Positions 15,958-24,638 of a stretch of DNA of 64,000 bases are shown piece by piece. The notes under the pieces were generated by a model. It was not told where the DNA came from, ran no database searches, and saw only the letters and a program-made list of their open reading frames with translations. How positions within the stretch are numbered: position 1 is the stretch's first letter; every line of letters begins with the position of its first letter. The position numbers and the translations under genes are program-made. Source of the DNA: JAEMQF01 sp963775015 (lineage in GTDB: Bacteria > Pseudomonadota > Gammaproteobacteria > Burkholderiales > Burkholderiaceae_C); assembly GCA_963775015.1 (NCBI GenBank), contig CAVZHI010000021.1, positions 105,583 to 169,582 of the forward strand, in the 5' to 3' direction.

Positions 15958-16815
15958 TCAGACGCGCTGGTAGACCGTTTTGCCGCGCAAGCGGAACAGG
16001 TCTTTCGAATCGCTGAAGTTTTCCGAGTGCCCGGCGAACAACACGCCTTGCGGCTGCATCGCGCGGTGCATCTGCTCGAGTACGCGGCGCTGCGTCGCGG
16101 CGTCGAAGTAGATCATGACGTTGCGGCAGAACACGACGTGAAACGGCTCGCCGAGGGACCAGTGCTTGTCCGTCAGGTTGAAGGGGTGAAACTCGACGAG
16201 GCGGCGCAGTTCGAGCTTGACGCGCATGCTGCCGCTGTTCGCACCGACGCCGCGCAGGAAGTGCTGGCGTTGCTGCGCCGCGCTCAGGCCACGCGCGTTG
16301 ATGTCGTAGACGCCGCGCTCCGCGTGCGCCAGCACCTTGGTGTCGATGTCGCTGCAGTGGATGCTGACCTGGGCGTTTGGCCCGAGCGTGTCCAGCACCG
16401 TGATCGCAAGCGAATAGGGCTCCTCGCCGGTTGATGCCGCGTTGCACCAGATTCGCGTGCGCTGGTTTGCGCGTCGCGTCAATTCTTCGGCGAGCACCGC
16501 GAAGTGGTGGCGTTCGCGAAAGAACGACGTGAGGTTCGTCGTCAGACAGTTGACGAACTCCTGCCACTCGTTCTCGGCCTGAGGTCCGCGCGCGTCCTCC
16601 AGCCACTGCAGGTAGCCGGCGAAACTTGTGTGGCGCAATTCGCGCAGGCGCCGCGACAGGCGGCTGTAGACCATCGCCTGCTTGCCAGGATTCAGGCTGA
16701 TGCCGGCGCGCTGACGGATGAGCTTGCGCACGCGCTCGAAGTCGGCCTGGTCGAAGCTGAAGTCAACCTGGATCGGGTTCGCGGTGCGCGGCGTGGTGGC
16801 CAGGGCGGAAGGCAT
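15958..16815 (-). CDS. cheR: CheR chemoreceptor methyltransferase
   Basis: S-adenosylmethionine-dependent methylation of receptor glutamates. The 285 residues include the N-terminal helical domain (LIRQRAGISLNPGKQAMVYSR), the SAM-binding region IWCNAASTGEEPYSLAI with CSDIDTKVLAHAERGVY, and VFCRNVMIYFD. First gene of cheR-cheD-cheB; a near-perfect sigma-28 promoter lies 70 nt upstream. The receptor at 7479, with its DWTSF tail, is a likely docking partner. Confidence 0.95.
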   Translation of the reverse strand: MPSALATTPRTANPIQVDFSFDQADFERVRKLIRQRAGISLNPGKQAMVYSRLSRRLRELRHTSFAGYLQWLEDARGPQAENEWQEFVNCLTTNLTSFFRERHHFAVLAEELTRRANQRTRIWCNAASTGEEPYSLAITVLDTLGPNAQVSIHCSDIDTKVLAHAERGVYDINARGLSAAQQRQHFLRGVGANSGSMRVKLELRRLVEFHPFNLTDKHWSLGEPFHVVFCRNVMIYFDAATQRRVLEQMHRAMQPQGVLFAGHSENFSDSKDLFRLRGKTVYQRV

Positions 16816-16884
16816 GAATTCTCGACATGAGCAGTTGCGCGCGACAGGCTCGCAGCCCGCGCTTTCGCGCAGCAGGCTGTCGAG

Positions 16885-16911
16885 TTATCGGCGTCCCCGC
16901 CGGCGGCTTGA
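16885..16911 (-). promoter_or_regulatory. Sigma-28 (FliA) promoter of cheR-cheD-cheB
   Basis: Read on the minus strand: TCAAGCCG, 11 nt, GCCGATAA. The -10 element is identical to the sigma-28 consensus. It is in the 138-nt gap between the end of the regulator gene (16954) and the cheR ATG. The best match in the window. Confidence 0.82.
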
Positions 16912-16953
16912 GCCGGCGCCGGCACACCGCGCCGCGCCCCCCGCAGGCGCGAG

Positions 16954-19112
16954 TCACACCACGGCCGCCTGCGATGCCGCAGCGGCTGCGGGCCGACCCG
17001 GCACGCCGCGCACGAGCAGCCTGGCGAAGTCCTCCGCGGGCAGCGGCTTGCTGAACAGGAAACCCTGAATCACGTGACAGCCGAGCGCGGCAAGGAAGTC
17101 GGCCTGCTCCCAGGTCTCGACGCCTTCGGCGATCAGCTCGAGTTGCAGACTCTGGCCCATGGCGACGATCGCCGCGGTGAGCGCGGCGTCGTTCGCGTCA
17201 GACGGCAAGTCCTTGATGAAACTGCGGTCGATCTTGAGGATGTCCAGGGGGAAGCGTTTCAGGTAAGTGAGCGACGAATAGCCGGTTCCGAAGTCGTCGA
17301 TGGCGAGCTTGATGCCGAGCCCCTTCAGGTCGCGCAGCACGCGTGTCGACGCGTCGAGGTCCTGCATCAGGCCGGTTTCCGTCACTTCCAGTTCGAGCAG
17401 CGACGTCGGCAAGGCGAAACGCGTCAGCGTCGAGCGGATGCGCTCGACCAAGCCGTCGCTTTGCAGGCTCTGGCCGTCCAGATTCACCGAGACCGGCAGG
17501 GGCGGCAGGCCGCCATCGCGCCAGGTCGCGAGTTGCGCCCCCACCAGGTCCAGCACCACATGCGTGAGCGCCACGATCAGACCCGACTCCTCGGCGATCG
17601 GGATGAACTCCGCCGGGCTGATGCTCCCCCGCTGCGGATGCTGCCAGCGCGCCAGCGCCTCGGCACCGACGATGCGTCCCGTGCGTGCATCGACCTTGGC
17701 TTGGTAGACGACACGCAATTCACCCTGCTCGACGGCATGGCGCAATTCGGTCTCGAGCGTGTGACGCCGCTGCATGGCTCGGCTCATCGACTCGCTGTAC
17801 AGGCACACCCGTGACTGGCCCGCCGCTTGCGCGGCGCGCACAGCGGTTCCGGCGTTGCGCAACAAGGTGTGGGCGTCGGCACCGTCACCCGGCGTCAAGG
17901 CGATCCCAAGGCAGGCGCCGAGAGCCAGTTCCTGGCCTTGCACGACGAGCGACGCGCCGAGCCTGTCGCTCAGGCGCTGCGCGACACGCAGCACGTTGTC
18001 GGGGTTGCCGATGTCGACCAGCAGAACGCCGAATTCGTCGGCACCCAGGCGCGCCAGAGGGTCGTCGCCGATCTCCGCGTCGAGCGCGCCCTTCAAGTCT
18101 TCGGTGCGCAACGCGTCGCGCAGCCGGCCGCCCACCATCTTCAGCGCTGCGTCGGCAGCATCCGGTCCGAGTGCATCGGCGATGACTTTGATGCGCGGCA
18201 ATGCCACCACGACAACGGCGCAGCGCAGGTCGCGGCGCGCGGCGAAGCCGAGCCATTGCTGGACCGTGTCGCCGAACAGGGCCCGGTTCGGCAGCCCGGT
18301 GAGAGAGTCGATGTACGCGAGTGCATGAATGCGGCGTGCGGCTTCGATCTGCTGCGTGATGTCGTGGCGGATTCCGCGCACTGCGATCACTCGGCCGGCT
18401 GCGTCGAGCTCGACGTCGGTCTGCTCCTTCAAGGTGCGCACGCTGAGGTCTGGCCGGACGATGCGAAATTCAACCGCGTAGGTCTTTCCGTCGCAGGCGC
18501 GCACCCTGCAGCGCGAGTCCACCGCATCCCGATCCTCCGGATGCACGTGCGCCAGCAGCTCCGAAAAATCGCGCTCCGCGCTGGATCGCGCGTGAAACCG
18601 TGAATGCGCTGCAATTCGTCGGAGCACGACAAGGCGTTGCTGCCGCTGCGCCACTCCCAGCTGCCCATCTGCGCGATGCGCTGCGACGCCGCGAGCAAGG
18701 CCTGGCTTTGCACCGAGTCGCGCAGCGCCTGACTCGCGCGCAGCGCGTAGCGCACGCGGTAGGGCAGCAGGTCCCAGACCATCGGTTTGGTGATGAAGTC
18801 GGTCGCACCCGATTCGTACGCCTGCTGGATCGACGCGCGGTCGTCCAGGCCGGTCATGACGATGATCGGGACGTTCTGCCCGGCGGAACTCGCACGCAGG
18901 CCGCGGCACGCTTCGTAGCCGTTCAAGCCGGGCATGAGCAGGTCGAGCAGCACGAGATCGGCCGGCGTTGCCTCGAACCGCGCGAGGCCGGCTTGCGCGT
19001 CGGGTGCGTCGACGACGCAAAAGCCTGCATCGGCGAGGGTTTCGCGTGCCATCAGGCGGATCATCGGATCGTCGTCGATGACGAGAATCGTATCGGGCGT
19101 CGGCGCGGTCAT
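16954..19112 (-). CDS. Response regulator with PAS, degenerate GGDEF and EAL domains (one frameshift)
   Basis: About 719 residues once one missing base near 18588 is restored. The upstream frame holds the receiver (TILVIDDDPMIRLM; phospho-Asp in LVLLDLLMPGLNG) and the start of PAS; the downstream frame holds the rest of PAS, a GGDEF domain (IDSLTGLPNRALFG) and an EAL domain with intact EALARW, DDFGTGYSS and KIDRSFI. The GGDEF signature reads LGADEF, so cyclase activity is doubtful, while the EAL side looks able to hydrolyse c-di-GMP. Its ATG overlaps the stop of the upstream histidine kinase by 4 nt, so the kinase is the natural phosphodonor. The frameshift may be a sequencing error. Confidence 0.85.
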
Positions 19113-22100
19113 GCCGGGTGAGCCTCGGGTTCGCCTTGTTGCAGTTGCTCGCGAATCGCGCTCAACTGGTGCGTCGCCTTTTCGATGAGTGCGCTGAGTT
19201 CGGGCAGGTGCCGGGTCACTTCCTGCAGTTGGCCCGCACGCGCCTGGCCCTCCACGGCTGCGGCCAGACGCGCCAAGGCGCGCGCCGCCACCGTCGCCGC
19301 CGACGACTTGAGCGTGTGCGCCGCGCGTTCGGCGCCGCGCGCATCGCCGCTTGCGGCGGCGTCCCGAAGTGCCTGCAACAAGGTTGGCGTCTCGGTGACG
19401 AACAGGTCGATCACCTTGTTCACGAGGGTGGAGCGAACTTTCCCGCCGACACGCAGGCCGTTCAGCAGTTCGTTGCGGTCAACCGGCTCGGTCGTTTTGT
19501 CCTCGCCCGACGTTTCGGGCGCGGGCGCCGAAGCAGTTGCGCCTTCGGGTTGCACGTGCGCCTGGGTGCGGTCGGCGGGTGGCGCGATCGCGCTGCGGTC
19601 GACCCAACGCTCGAGCACGGCGTGCAATTGGGCCTGCACGAATGGCTTGCCCAGATGATCGTCCATGCCGGCACCGATGCAGCGCTCACGGTCGCCGCTG
19701 AGCGCGTTCGCGGTCAGCGCGATGATGGGCGTGCGGCGGCGCGACGCGGTGGCGGCCGAGGCTTGACCTTGCAGTTCGCGGATGCGCCGCGTCGCTTCGA
19801 AGCCGTCCATGCTCGGCATCTGGCAGTCCATGAGCACGACGTCGAAGCGCTCGGCCTGAAAGTGCTCGAGCGCGATCGCGCCGTTGCTTGCGTGCACGAC
19901 GCTGCAGCCCATCTCGGTGAGCAACTCGGTGGCGATTTCGGCGTTGATCGGGTTGTCTTCGGCGAGCAGCACATGTGCGGTCAGCCGGGCCGCACCCATG
20001 GGCTTGCCCGCCGTACCTCGCGCGCTCGGGCTCGCGACGGCCTGGTCGCCCTCATTGCGGTTGCGCAAGGCGCGCATGAACTGCACTTCCGTGACCGGTT
20101 TCGGGCACCAGGTGTCGGCACCGTCCAGGCCAGGAACGTCGAGCTGGGCCAGGGCTTCGACGGCGACCAGCTTGACGAGGCGCGGCGTGCGTGCGCCCAA
20201 AGCGCTGCGCAGTTGTTTCGCGAACGGTGAATCACGTTTCGACCGATCTGCCTCGACGTAGAGAACGATATCGATCGGGGCTGCGGAGGCGCTCGCAACC
20301 AGACGGTCGAAGGCCTGCGCCAGGTCTGCCGCAGTCTCGGCGTGCAGCCCTGCGTGGCGGAGCATTTGCAACGTCGCGGCGCGCGCCGCGGTGTGTGGCT
20401 CGATGAGCAATACGGTCGAACCGGCCCACTTCCCGCGCTCTTTCGCCGTGGCCTCGGGACTCGCGAAGGCGGCCACCGGCACCCTGATCCAGAACGTCGC
20501 CCCTTGTCCCGCTTCGCTGTTCAGCCCGACTTCGCCGCCCATCTGCGCCGCGAGCTGGCGCGTGATCGCGAGGCCCAGGCCGGTGCCGCCGAATTCACGC
20601 GTCGTCGAGCTGTCCGACTGGGAGAAAGGCAGGAACAGACGCGCCTGGGTTTCCTTGGAAATGCCCATTCCCGAGTCGCGCACGCTGAAACGCAGATGCG
20701 TCGTTTCGCCCGAGCCGGTGCAGCTGATGCGCGCAATCACGTCGCCGGTCGCGGTGAACTTGATCGCGTTGCTGAGCAGGTTGCCGAGCATTTGTTTGAT
20801 GCGGTGCGGATCGCCGAGCACCCAGTCGGGGACTTCGGGCGCGACGTCGCAGACCAGTTCCAGCGCCTTGCTTTGGGCGCGCGGTGCGTACAGCTGCGCC
20901 AGCTCGCCGAGCAGCGCGCGCGGCTCGAACGGCACGGATTCGAGTTCAACCTGACCGGCTTCGATCTTGCTCAGATCCAGAATGTCATTCAGCAAGTGCA
21001 GCATGGCGTCCGCCGACGTGCGCAGGCTGCGCGCGAAGTGACGCTGGCGCGGCTGCAGCGAGGTCTGCAACAGCAGATCGGCCATGCCGATCACGCCGTT
21101 CATCGGCGTGCGGATCTCGTGGCTCATGTTGGCGAGGAATTGCGACTTGGTTGCGCTCGCGCTGTCGGCCAGGGCCTTCGCCTCGGCGAGTGCGCGATTG
21201 CGCTCGAGCAGGCGCTGCGTCAGCGTGTCCAGCGCGTGCACCAACGAGCCGATCTCGTCGTCGTCGCGCAACTCGATCGCGGTGCCGGTGAACTCCATCG
21301 CGGTGCGCTCGGCACGAACCCGCAGGCGGCGCAGCGGCCGCAGCCCGTACCAGAGAGTCAGCACGGCGATACCGACGCTGCCGAGCAGGATCAACGCCGT
21401 CATCCACGTCGCCTTGCGCTTGGCCAGGTTTTGCACCGCAAACGCCGACGCGCTGTCGATCTGCGTCAGCACGACCCAGGCCTCGTCGACGATGCTCACC
21501 GGCAGGTAGGCGAGTGTCTTGTGCGTCGCGCCGTTCGTGCGGTAGATCGGGATCTTTTGTTCGAACGCTTCGGCGATCGCTGCCGCTTCGGGCGTCACCG
21601 CGCCCGGCGCGCCGCTCGCGACGAGACGGCCGGAGCGCTCGAGCAGCGCCAGGTCGGCGCCGATTTCCGCGCCCAAGCGCGCGAGAAGCGCCTGATTCAG
21701 GCGCACGCCGACGCTGACGGTGCCGATCACCTGGCCTTGCAGGCGCACCGGCTCGATCGCGCGCAGCAGCAGTTCGCCCGGCCGCTTCGACGTCGCCAGG
21801 AGCGACTGGCCGGCGAGCGCTTCTTCGACGCCCCAGGCTTTGTCGAGGTCGCCGTGGCGCGACGGTTCGTGGGCACGGTGCACGACGACGCCGTGCACGT
21901 CGGTCGCCTCGATGTAATCGAAGTCCGAACTGCCATGCGCCTCTTCGAGGATCACCATCAAATGGCCCGAGCGCCGCGGGTCGGGCTGGCTCAAGGCTTC
22001 GCGCAGCTTGCCCTTGGACGCGACCAGGCGCGCGACCACGCGCGCCTGTGTGCCCTCCTGGTCGATGAGGCGTTGCACCAGCCTGCCGACGGTGCGGACC

Positions 22101-22234
22101 TTGTCGATTTCGCGCTGGTGCAGCGTTTCGTCGAGCAGCAGGCTCGTCGAATGCAGGTTCAGGAATTGCCCGACGCCGGCGATCACGACAAACACCGTCG
22201 TGACGAGAAACGTCGTGCTCTTGAGGAATCTCAT
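19109..22234 (-). CDS. Hybrid sensor histidine kinase with Cache-like sensor, two receivers and Hpt
   Basis: Membrane kinase of 1041 residues. Helices at about 7-27 and 277-297 flank a periplasmic region resembling a double-Cache sensor. HAMP follows, then HisKA with His372 (ANMSHEIRTPMNG), an ATPase domain (NLLSNAIKFT, VRDSGMGIS, GGTGLGLAI), a first receiver-like domain that lacks the phospho-Asp (STVLLIEPHTAAR ... IDIVLYVEAD), a second receiver with Asp in VVLMDCQMPSMDG, and an Hpt domain with His in ERAAHTLKSSAATV. The ATG at 22234 is the start of the first membrane helix; the open frame upstream antisense to the binding-protein gene is ignored. It lies 41 nt after the binding-protein gene, so that protein probably presents the signal. 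Confidence 0.92.
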   Translation of the reverse strand: MRFLKSTTFLVTTVFVVIAGVGQFLNLHSTSLLLDETLHQREIDKVRTVGRLVQRLIDQEGTQARVVARLVASKGKLREALSQPDPRRSGHLMVILEEAHGSSDFDYIEATDVHGVVVHRAHEPSRHGDLDKAWGVEEALAGQSLLATSKRPGELLLRAIEPVRLQGQVIGTVSVGVRLNQALLARLGAEIGADLALLERSGRLVASGAPGAVTPEAAAIAEAFEQKIPIYRTNGATHKTLAYLPVSIVDEAWVVLTQIDSASAFAVQNLAKRKATWMTALILLGSVGIAVLTLWYGLRPLRRLRVRAERTAMEFTGTAIELRDDDEIGSLVHALDTLTQRLLERNRALAEAKALADSASATKSQFLANMSHEIRTPMNGVIGMADLLLQTSLQPRQRHFARSLRTSADAMLHLLNDILDLSKIEAGQVELESVPFEPRALLGELAQLYAPRAQSKALELVCDVAPEVPDWVLGDPHRIKQMLGNLLSNAIKFTATGDVIARISCTGSGETTHLRFSVRDSGMGISKETQARLFLPFSQSDSSTTREFGGTGLGLAITRQLAAQMGGEVGLNSEAGQGATFWIRVPVAAFASPEATAKERGKWAGSTVLLIEPHTAARAATLQMLRHAGLHAETAADLAQAFDRLVASASAAPIDIVLYVEADRSKRDSPFAKQLRSALGARTPRLVKLVAVEALAQLDVPGLDGADTWCPKPVTEVQFMRALRNRNEGDQAVASPSARGTAGKPMGAARLTAHVLLAEDNPINAEIATELLTEMGCSVVHASNGAIALEHFQAERFDVVLMDCQMPSMDGFEATRRIRELQGQASAATASRRRTPIIALTANALSGDRERCIGAGMDDHLGKPFVQAQLHAVLERWVDRSAIAPPADRTQAHVQPEGATASAPAPETSGEDKTTEPVDRNELLNGLRVGGKVRSTLVNKVIDLFVTETPTLLQALRDAAASGDARGAERAAHTLKSSAATVAARALARLAAAVEGQARAGQLQEVTRHLPELSALIEKATHQLSAIREQLQQGEPEAHPA

Positions 22235-22275
22235 CGAGGCTGCAGCGTGGGGTGGACGAAGGTGCCGCGCCGCGC

Positions 22276-23100
22276 TCAGTTCGGCGCCGCGATCGGCAAC
22301 ACGTGGTGCTGGCGCAGGATGCGCTCGCCCGATGGCGACTGCACGAAGGCGACGAACGCCTTGCTCGCGCCGCTGAGGCTGGCGTCCTTGTGAACCAGGC
22401 CGAACTCGAGCCACATCGGGTAGCGCCCGTCGAGCAGCGTTTGCGGGTCGCCGTCGACACCGTCCAGCGCAAGGGGAGTCACTTTGGTCTTCGCGGCGAA
22501 CAACGCCGAGCGGTTCAGGAAACCCAGGCTGTTGCCGAAGCGATCCAGAAGTTCGAGCAACTGCGGGTCCAGGTGCACGAGCTTGACGCTGTCGTCGAAT
22601 GCGAGCGTCGCGAATGCTTTGATCTCGCGGTCGATCGCCATGCGCGACGCGTCCGTCGTTTCGCGGCCGATGGCGCGGATCGTTCCTGGTTTGGCGCCGA
22701 GTTCGCGCCAGTCGGTGACCTTGCCGCTGTAGACCTCGAGCACCTGGGCGCGGCTGATGGTTCGCGCCGAGACGCTCGCGCCGGCAACGAACACGACCGC
22801 GTCGCGGCCGATCGGGATGAAGTGCAGGCCACGACTGCGTTCCGCGTCCTTCAACGGCCGGCCGACGCGGCCGAGGACGGCCGCACCCGACTCGACGTCG
22901 CGCAGCGCGCCGGCGGTACCGCTGGAGGGTGGAACGCTGACGCGGTGTTGCCCTTGTTGCGCGTTGAACGCCTTGGCGAGCTCGCCGAGCACGTACTCGA
23001 GGTTGCCGCTGCCGGGAATCACCAGCTCTTCGGCGCGCACGCTGCCAAGGCACGCCAGGGTCGCCAACGCGACGAGGAATCGGGGCAAGGTCTTGTTCAT
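22276..23100 (-). CDS. PstS-like periplasmic substrate-binding protein, kinase-associated
   Basis: The 274-residue protein has a signal peptide (MNKTLPRFLVALATLACLG, cleaved near VRAEE) and a PstS-type fold: VIPGSGNLEYVLGELAKAF, VSVPPSSGTAGALRDVESGA, the KVTDWRELG loop and FVQSPSGERIL at the end. No permease or ATPase gene is near; instead it heads an operon with a hybrid kinase and a REC-PAS-GGDEF-EAL regulator, so it is more likely a sensor subunit than an importer. The ligand is unknown; phosphate is suggested by family only. A sigma-28-like site stands 56 nt upstream. Confidence 0.85.
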   Translation of the reverse strand: MNKTLPRFLVALATLACLGSVRAEELVIPGSGNLEYVLGELAKAFNAQQGQHRVSVPPSSGTAGALRDVESGAAVLGRVGRPLKDAERSRGLHFIPIGRDAVVFVAGASVSARTISRAQVLEVYSGKVTDWRELGAKPGTIRAIGRETTDASRMAIDREIKAFATLAFDDSVKLVHLDPQLLELLDRFGNSLGFLNRSALFAAKTKVTPLALDGVDGDPQTLLDGRYPMWLEFGLVHKDASLSGASKAFVAFVQSPSGERILRQHHVLPIAAPN

Positions 23101-23155
23101 GAGGTGGACGGGCGGGTGCACGAAATCGATCGCGACGCGGACTGCGTCAAACCTC

Positions 23156-23183
23156 GTATCGGCCTTGGCCGCGCCGGACTTGA
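23156..23183 (-). promoter_or_regulatory. Sigma-28-like promoter of the binding-protein/kinase/regulator operon
   Basis: Minus strand: TCAAGTCC, 12 nt, GCCGATAC. Both elements match the FliA sites in this window; the spacer is one longer than usual, which lowers confidence. It lies in the divergent gap and would place this signalling operon in the motility regulon. On the plus strand TCAGCCGC-N11-ACCGATAG (23298-23324) is a weaker candidate for the opposite gene. Confidence 0.55.
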
Positions 23184-23381
23184 GCCGCATCGCGCCGCGG
23201 GCCCCGCCAGGGCCGGGGGTGGGCACCGGCTGTACCGACGAATCGGCCCAAAGCGTGCAAACCTTGCAGACGGCATGACACGAATCCCTGCAACTCTTCA
23301 GCCGCGCCCCCCGCGGACCGATAGACATCCCGGAAAGGCGCCAACCGCGTGACGCTTCAGTCGCGCTGACGAGGCGAGGGT

Positions 23382-24464
23382 ATGCCCATGTTTCGCTTGT
23401 CAAGAACCTATGCTTGGATCAGCCTGGCCGGCATCGCGCTGGTGGCGTTGATCTTGAGCGTGGTCTACCGCCAGACTGCGGTGGCCAACCTGGTGACGAT
23501 GGGCGAGCGCGATACGGTCGCGCTGACCCACGCGTTCGCGAATTCGCTCGGCCCACAGCTGCTCGAGTGGGTCGACGAAGCAGCCACCCTGCCGGCCGAT
23601 GCGATCCGCGCCCACCCGCGCACCAGCGCCCTGCTCGAAGTCACGAAGCGCCAGATGCGCGGCACCGACGTGGCGAAGATCAAGATCTACGCGCTGAACG
23701 GGCGCACCGTGTTCTCGACCGAACTGAAGCAGATCGGCGAAGACAAGAGCAAAAACGCCGGCTTTGCCGCGTCGCGCGTCGGTCAGGTCGCGACCGAACT
23801 GACCTACCGCGACAAGTTCAGCGCCTTCGACGAGGTGGTGGAGAAGCGCAACCTGCTCTCGGCCTACATCCCGATCCGCGACACGCAAACCGCGCAGGTG
23901 CGCGTCGTGTTCGAACTCTACGGCGACGTGACCGAGCTGATGCAAGACCTTGCACGCACCCAGGCCTGGGTCAGCGGCGCTGTGGTCGGCGTCCTGCTCC
24001 TGCTCTACGGCGTGCTGTTTCTCGTCGTGCGTATTGCGGACCGGCTGATCCGCCAGCAATACGACCAGTTGCAGACGACGTCGCAGGCCTTGCGCACCGC
24101 GCACGACGACCTCGAACTGCGCGTGCACGAGCGCACGGCGCAACTCGAACGCACGAATGCCGGCCTGGAAGCGGCGTGGTCGGCGGCACAGCGCGCGCAG
24201 CAGACGAGCGCGGAATCGCTGTCCGCCATGAGCCGCGCGATTCGCGAACCGCTGAGCGGCTTGCTGGGCGCTGTGCAAAGCGTCTCGGGAACCGCTACCG
24301 AACCGGCACTGCGGCACCGCATCGACCAGATCTGCAGCAGCGCCGACGCCTTGCGGCAGGCGGTCGAGCAGATCCTGGAGCGTTCCTTCGTGAGCCCGGA
24401 ATTGCGCCGTCAGGCGATGTTCGAGCCCGGCGCTGTCGGCCAAGCCGAATCCAGCTCAAGCTGA
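23382..24464 (+). CDS. Membrane sensor protein with degenerate histidine-kinase helix and no ATPase domain
   Basis: A 360-residue protein with helices at about 11-31 and 196-219, a periplasmic domain between (Cache-like; ALNGRTVFSTELKQIGEDK), a coiled coil and then a segment like HisKA. Where active kinases read MSHEIRTPLNG, this reads MSRAIREPLSG: the phospho-acceptor His is Arg. The protein stops after the helix pair with no ATP-binding domain. It is divergent from the binding-protein/kinase/regulator operon. It could pair through its helices with the intact kinase as a modulator, or be an inactive relic. GAGGCGAGGG precedes the ATG; a second ATG two codons on is possible. Confidence 0.8.
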   Translation: MPMFRLSRTYAWISLAGIALVALILSVVYRQTAVANLVTMGERDTVALTHAFANSLGPQLLEWVDEAATLPADAIRAHPRTSALLEVTKRQMRGTDVAKIKIYALNGRTVFSTELKQIGEDKSKNAGFAASRVGQVATELTYRDKFSAFDEVVEKRNLLSAYIPIRDTQTAQVRVVFELYGDVTELMQDLARTQAWVSGAVVGVLLLLYGVLFLVVRIADRLIRQQYDQLQTTSQALRTAHDDLELRVHERTAQLERTNAGLEAAWSAAQRAQQTSAESLSAMSRAIREPLSGLLGAVQSVSGTATEPALRHRIDQICSSADALRQAVEQILERSFVSPELRRQAMFEPGAVGQAESSSS

Positions 24465-24638
24465 AGGCGCAGCGCAGCGCGCGCGCCGCAGCGTGACGGT
24501 GTTCACGCAGCGCGGCGCGTTGCGCTGAGGTCACGGAGGGCAGGGCGCCGAATAGGCGCGCCTTCGCCTTGCTGATCCGGCTCAAGTCCAGCCGAGCCCT
24601 CGGAACAATGGCCGGGCGCACCGCTTGCGCCCGCACCG

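Noticed and set aside
19109..23053. A 1314-residue reading of the hybrid kinase frame starting at 23053.
   Set aside because: The first 273 residues are Arg-rich antisense of the binding-protein gene; the real start is at the first membrane helix at 22234.
24588..24620. Possible sigma-28 site upstream of flhB (TCAAGTCC followed by CGGAACAA).
   Set aside because: The -35 half fits, but the -10 half shares too few bases with GCCGATAA, and flhB is normally a middle-class gene.
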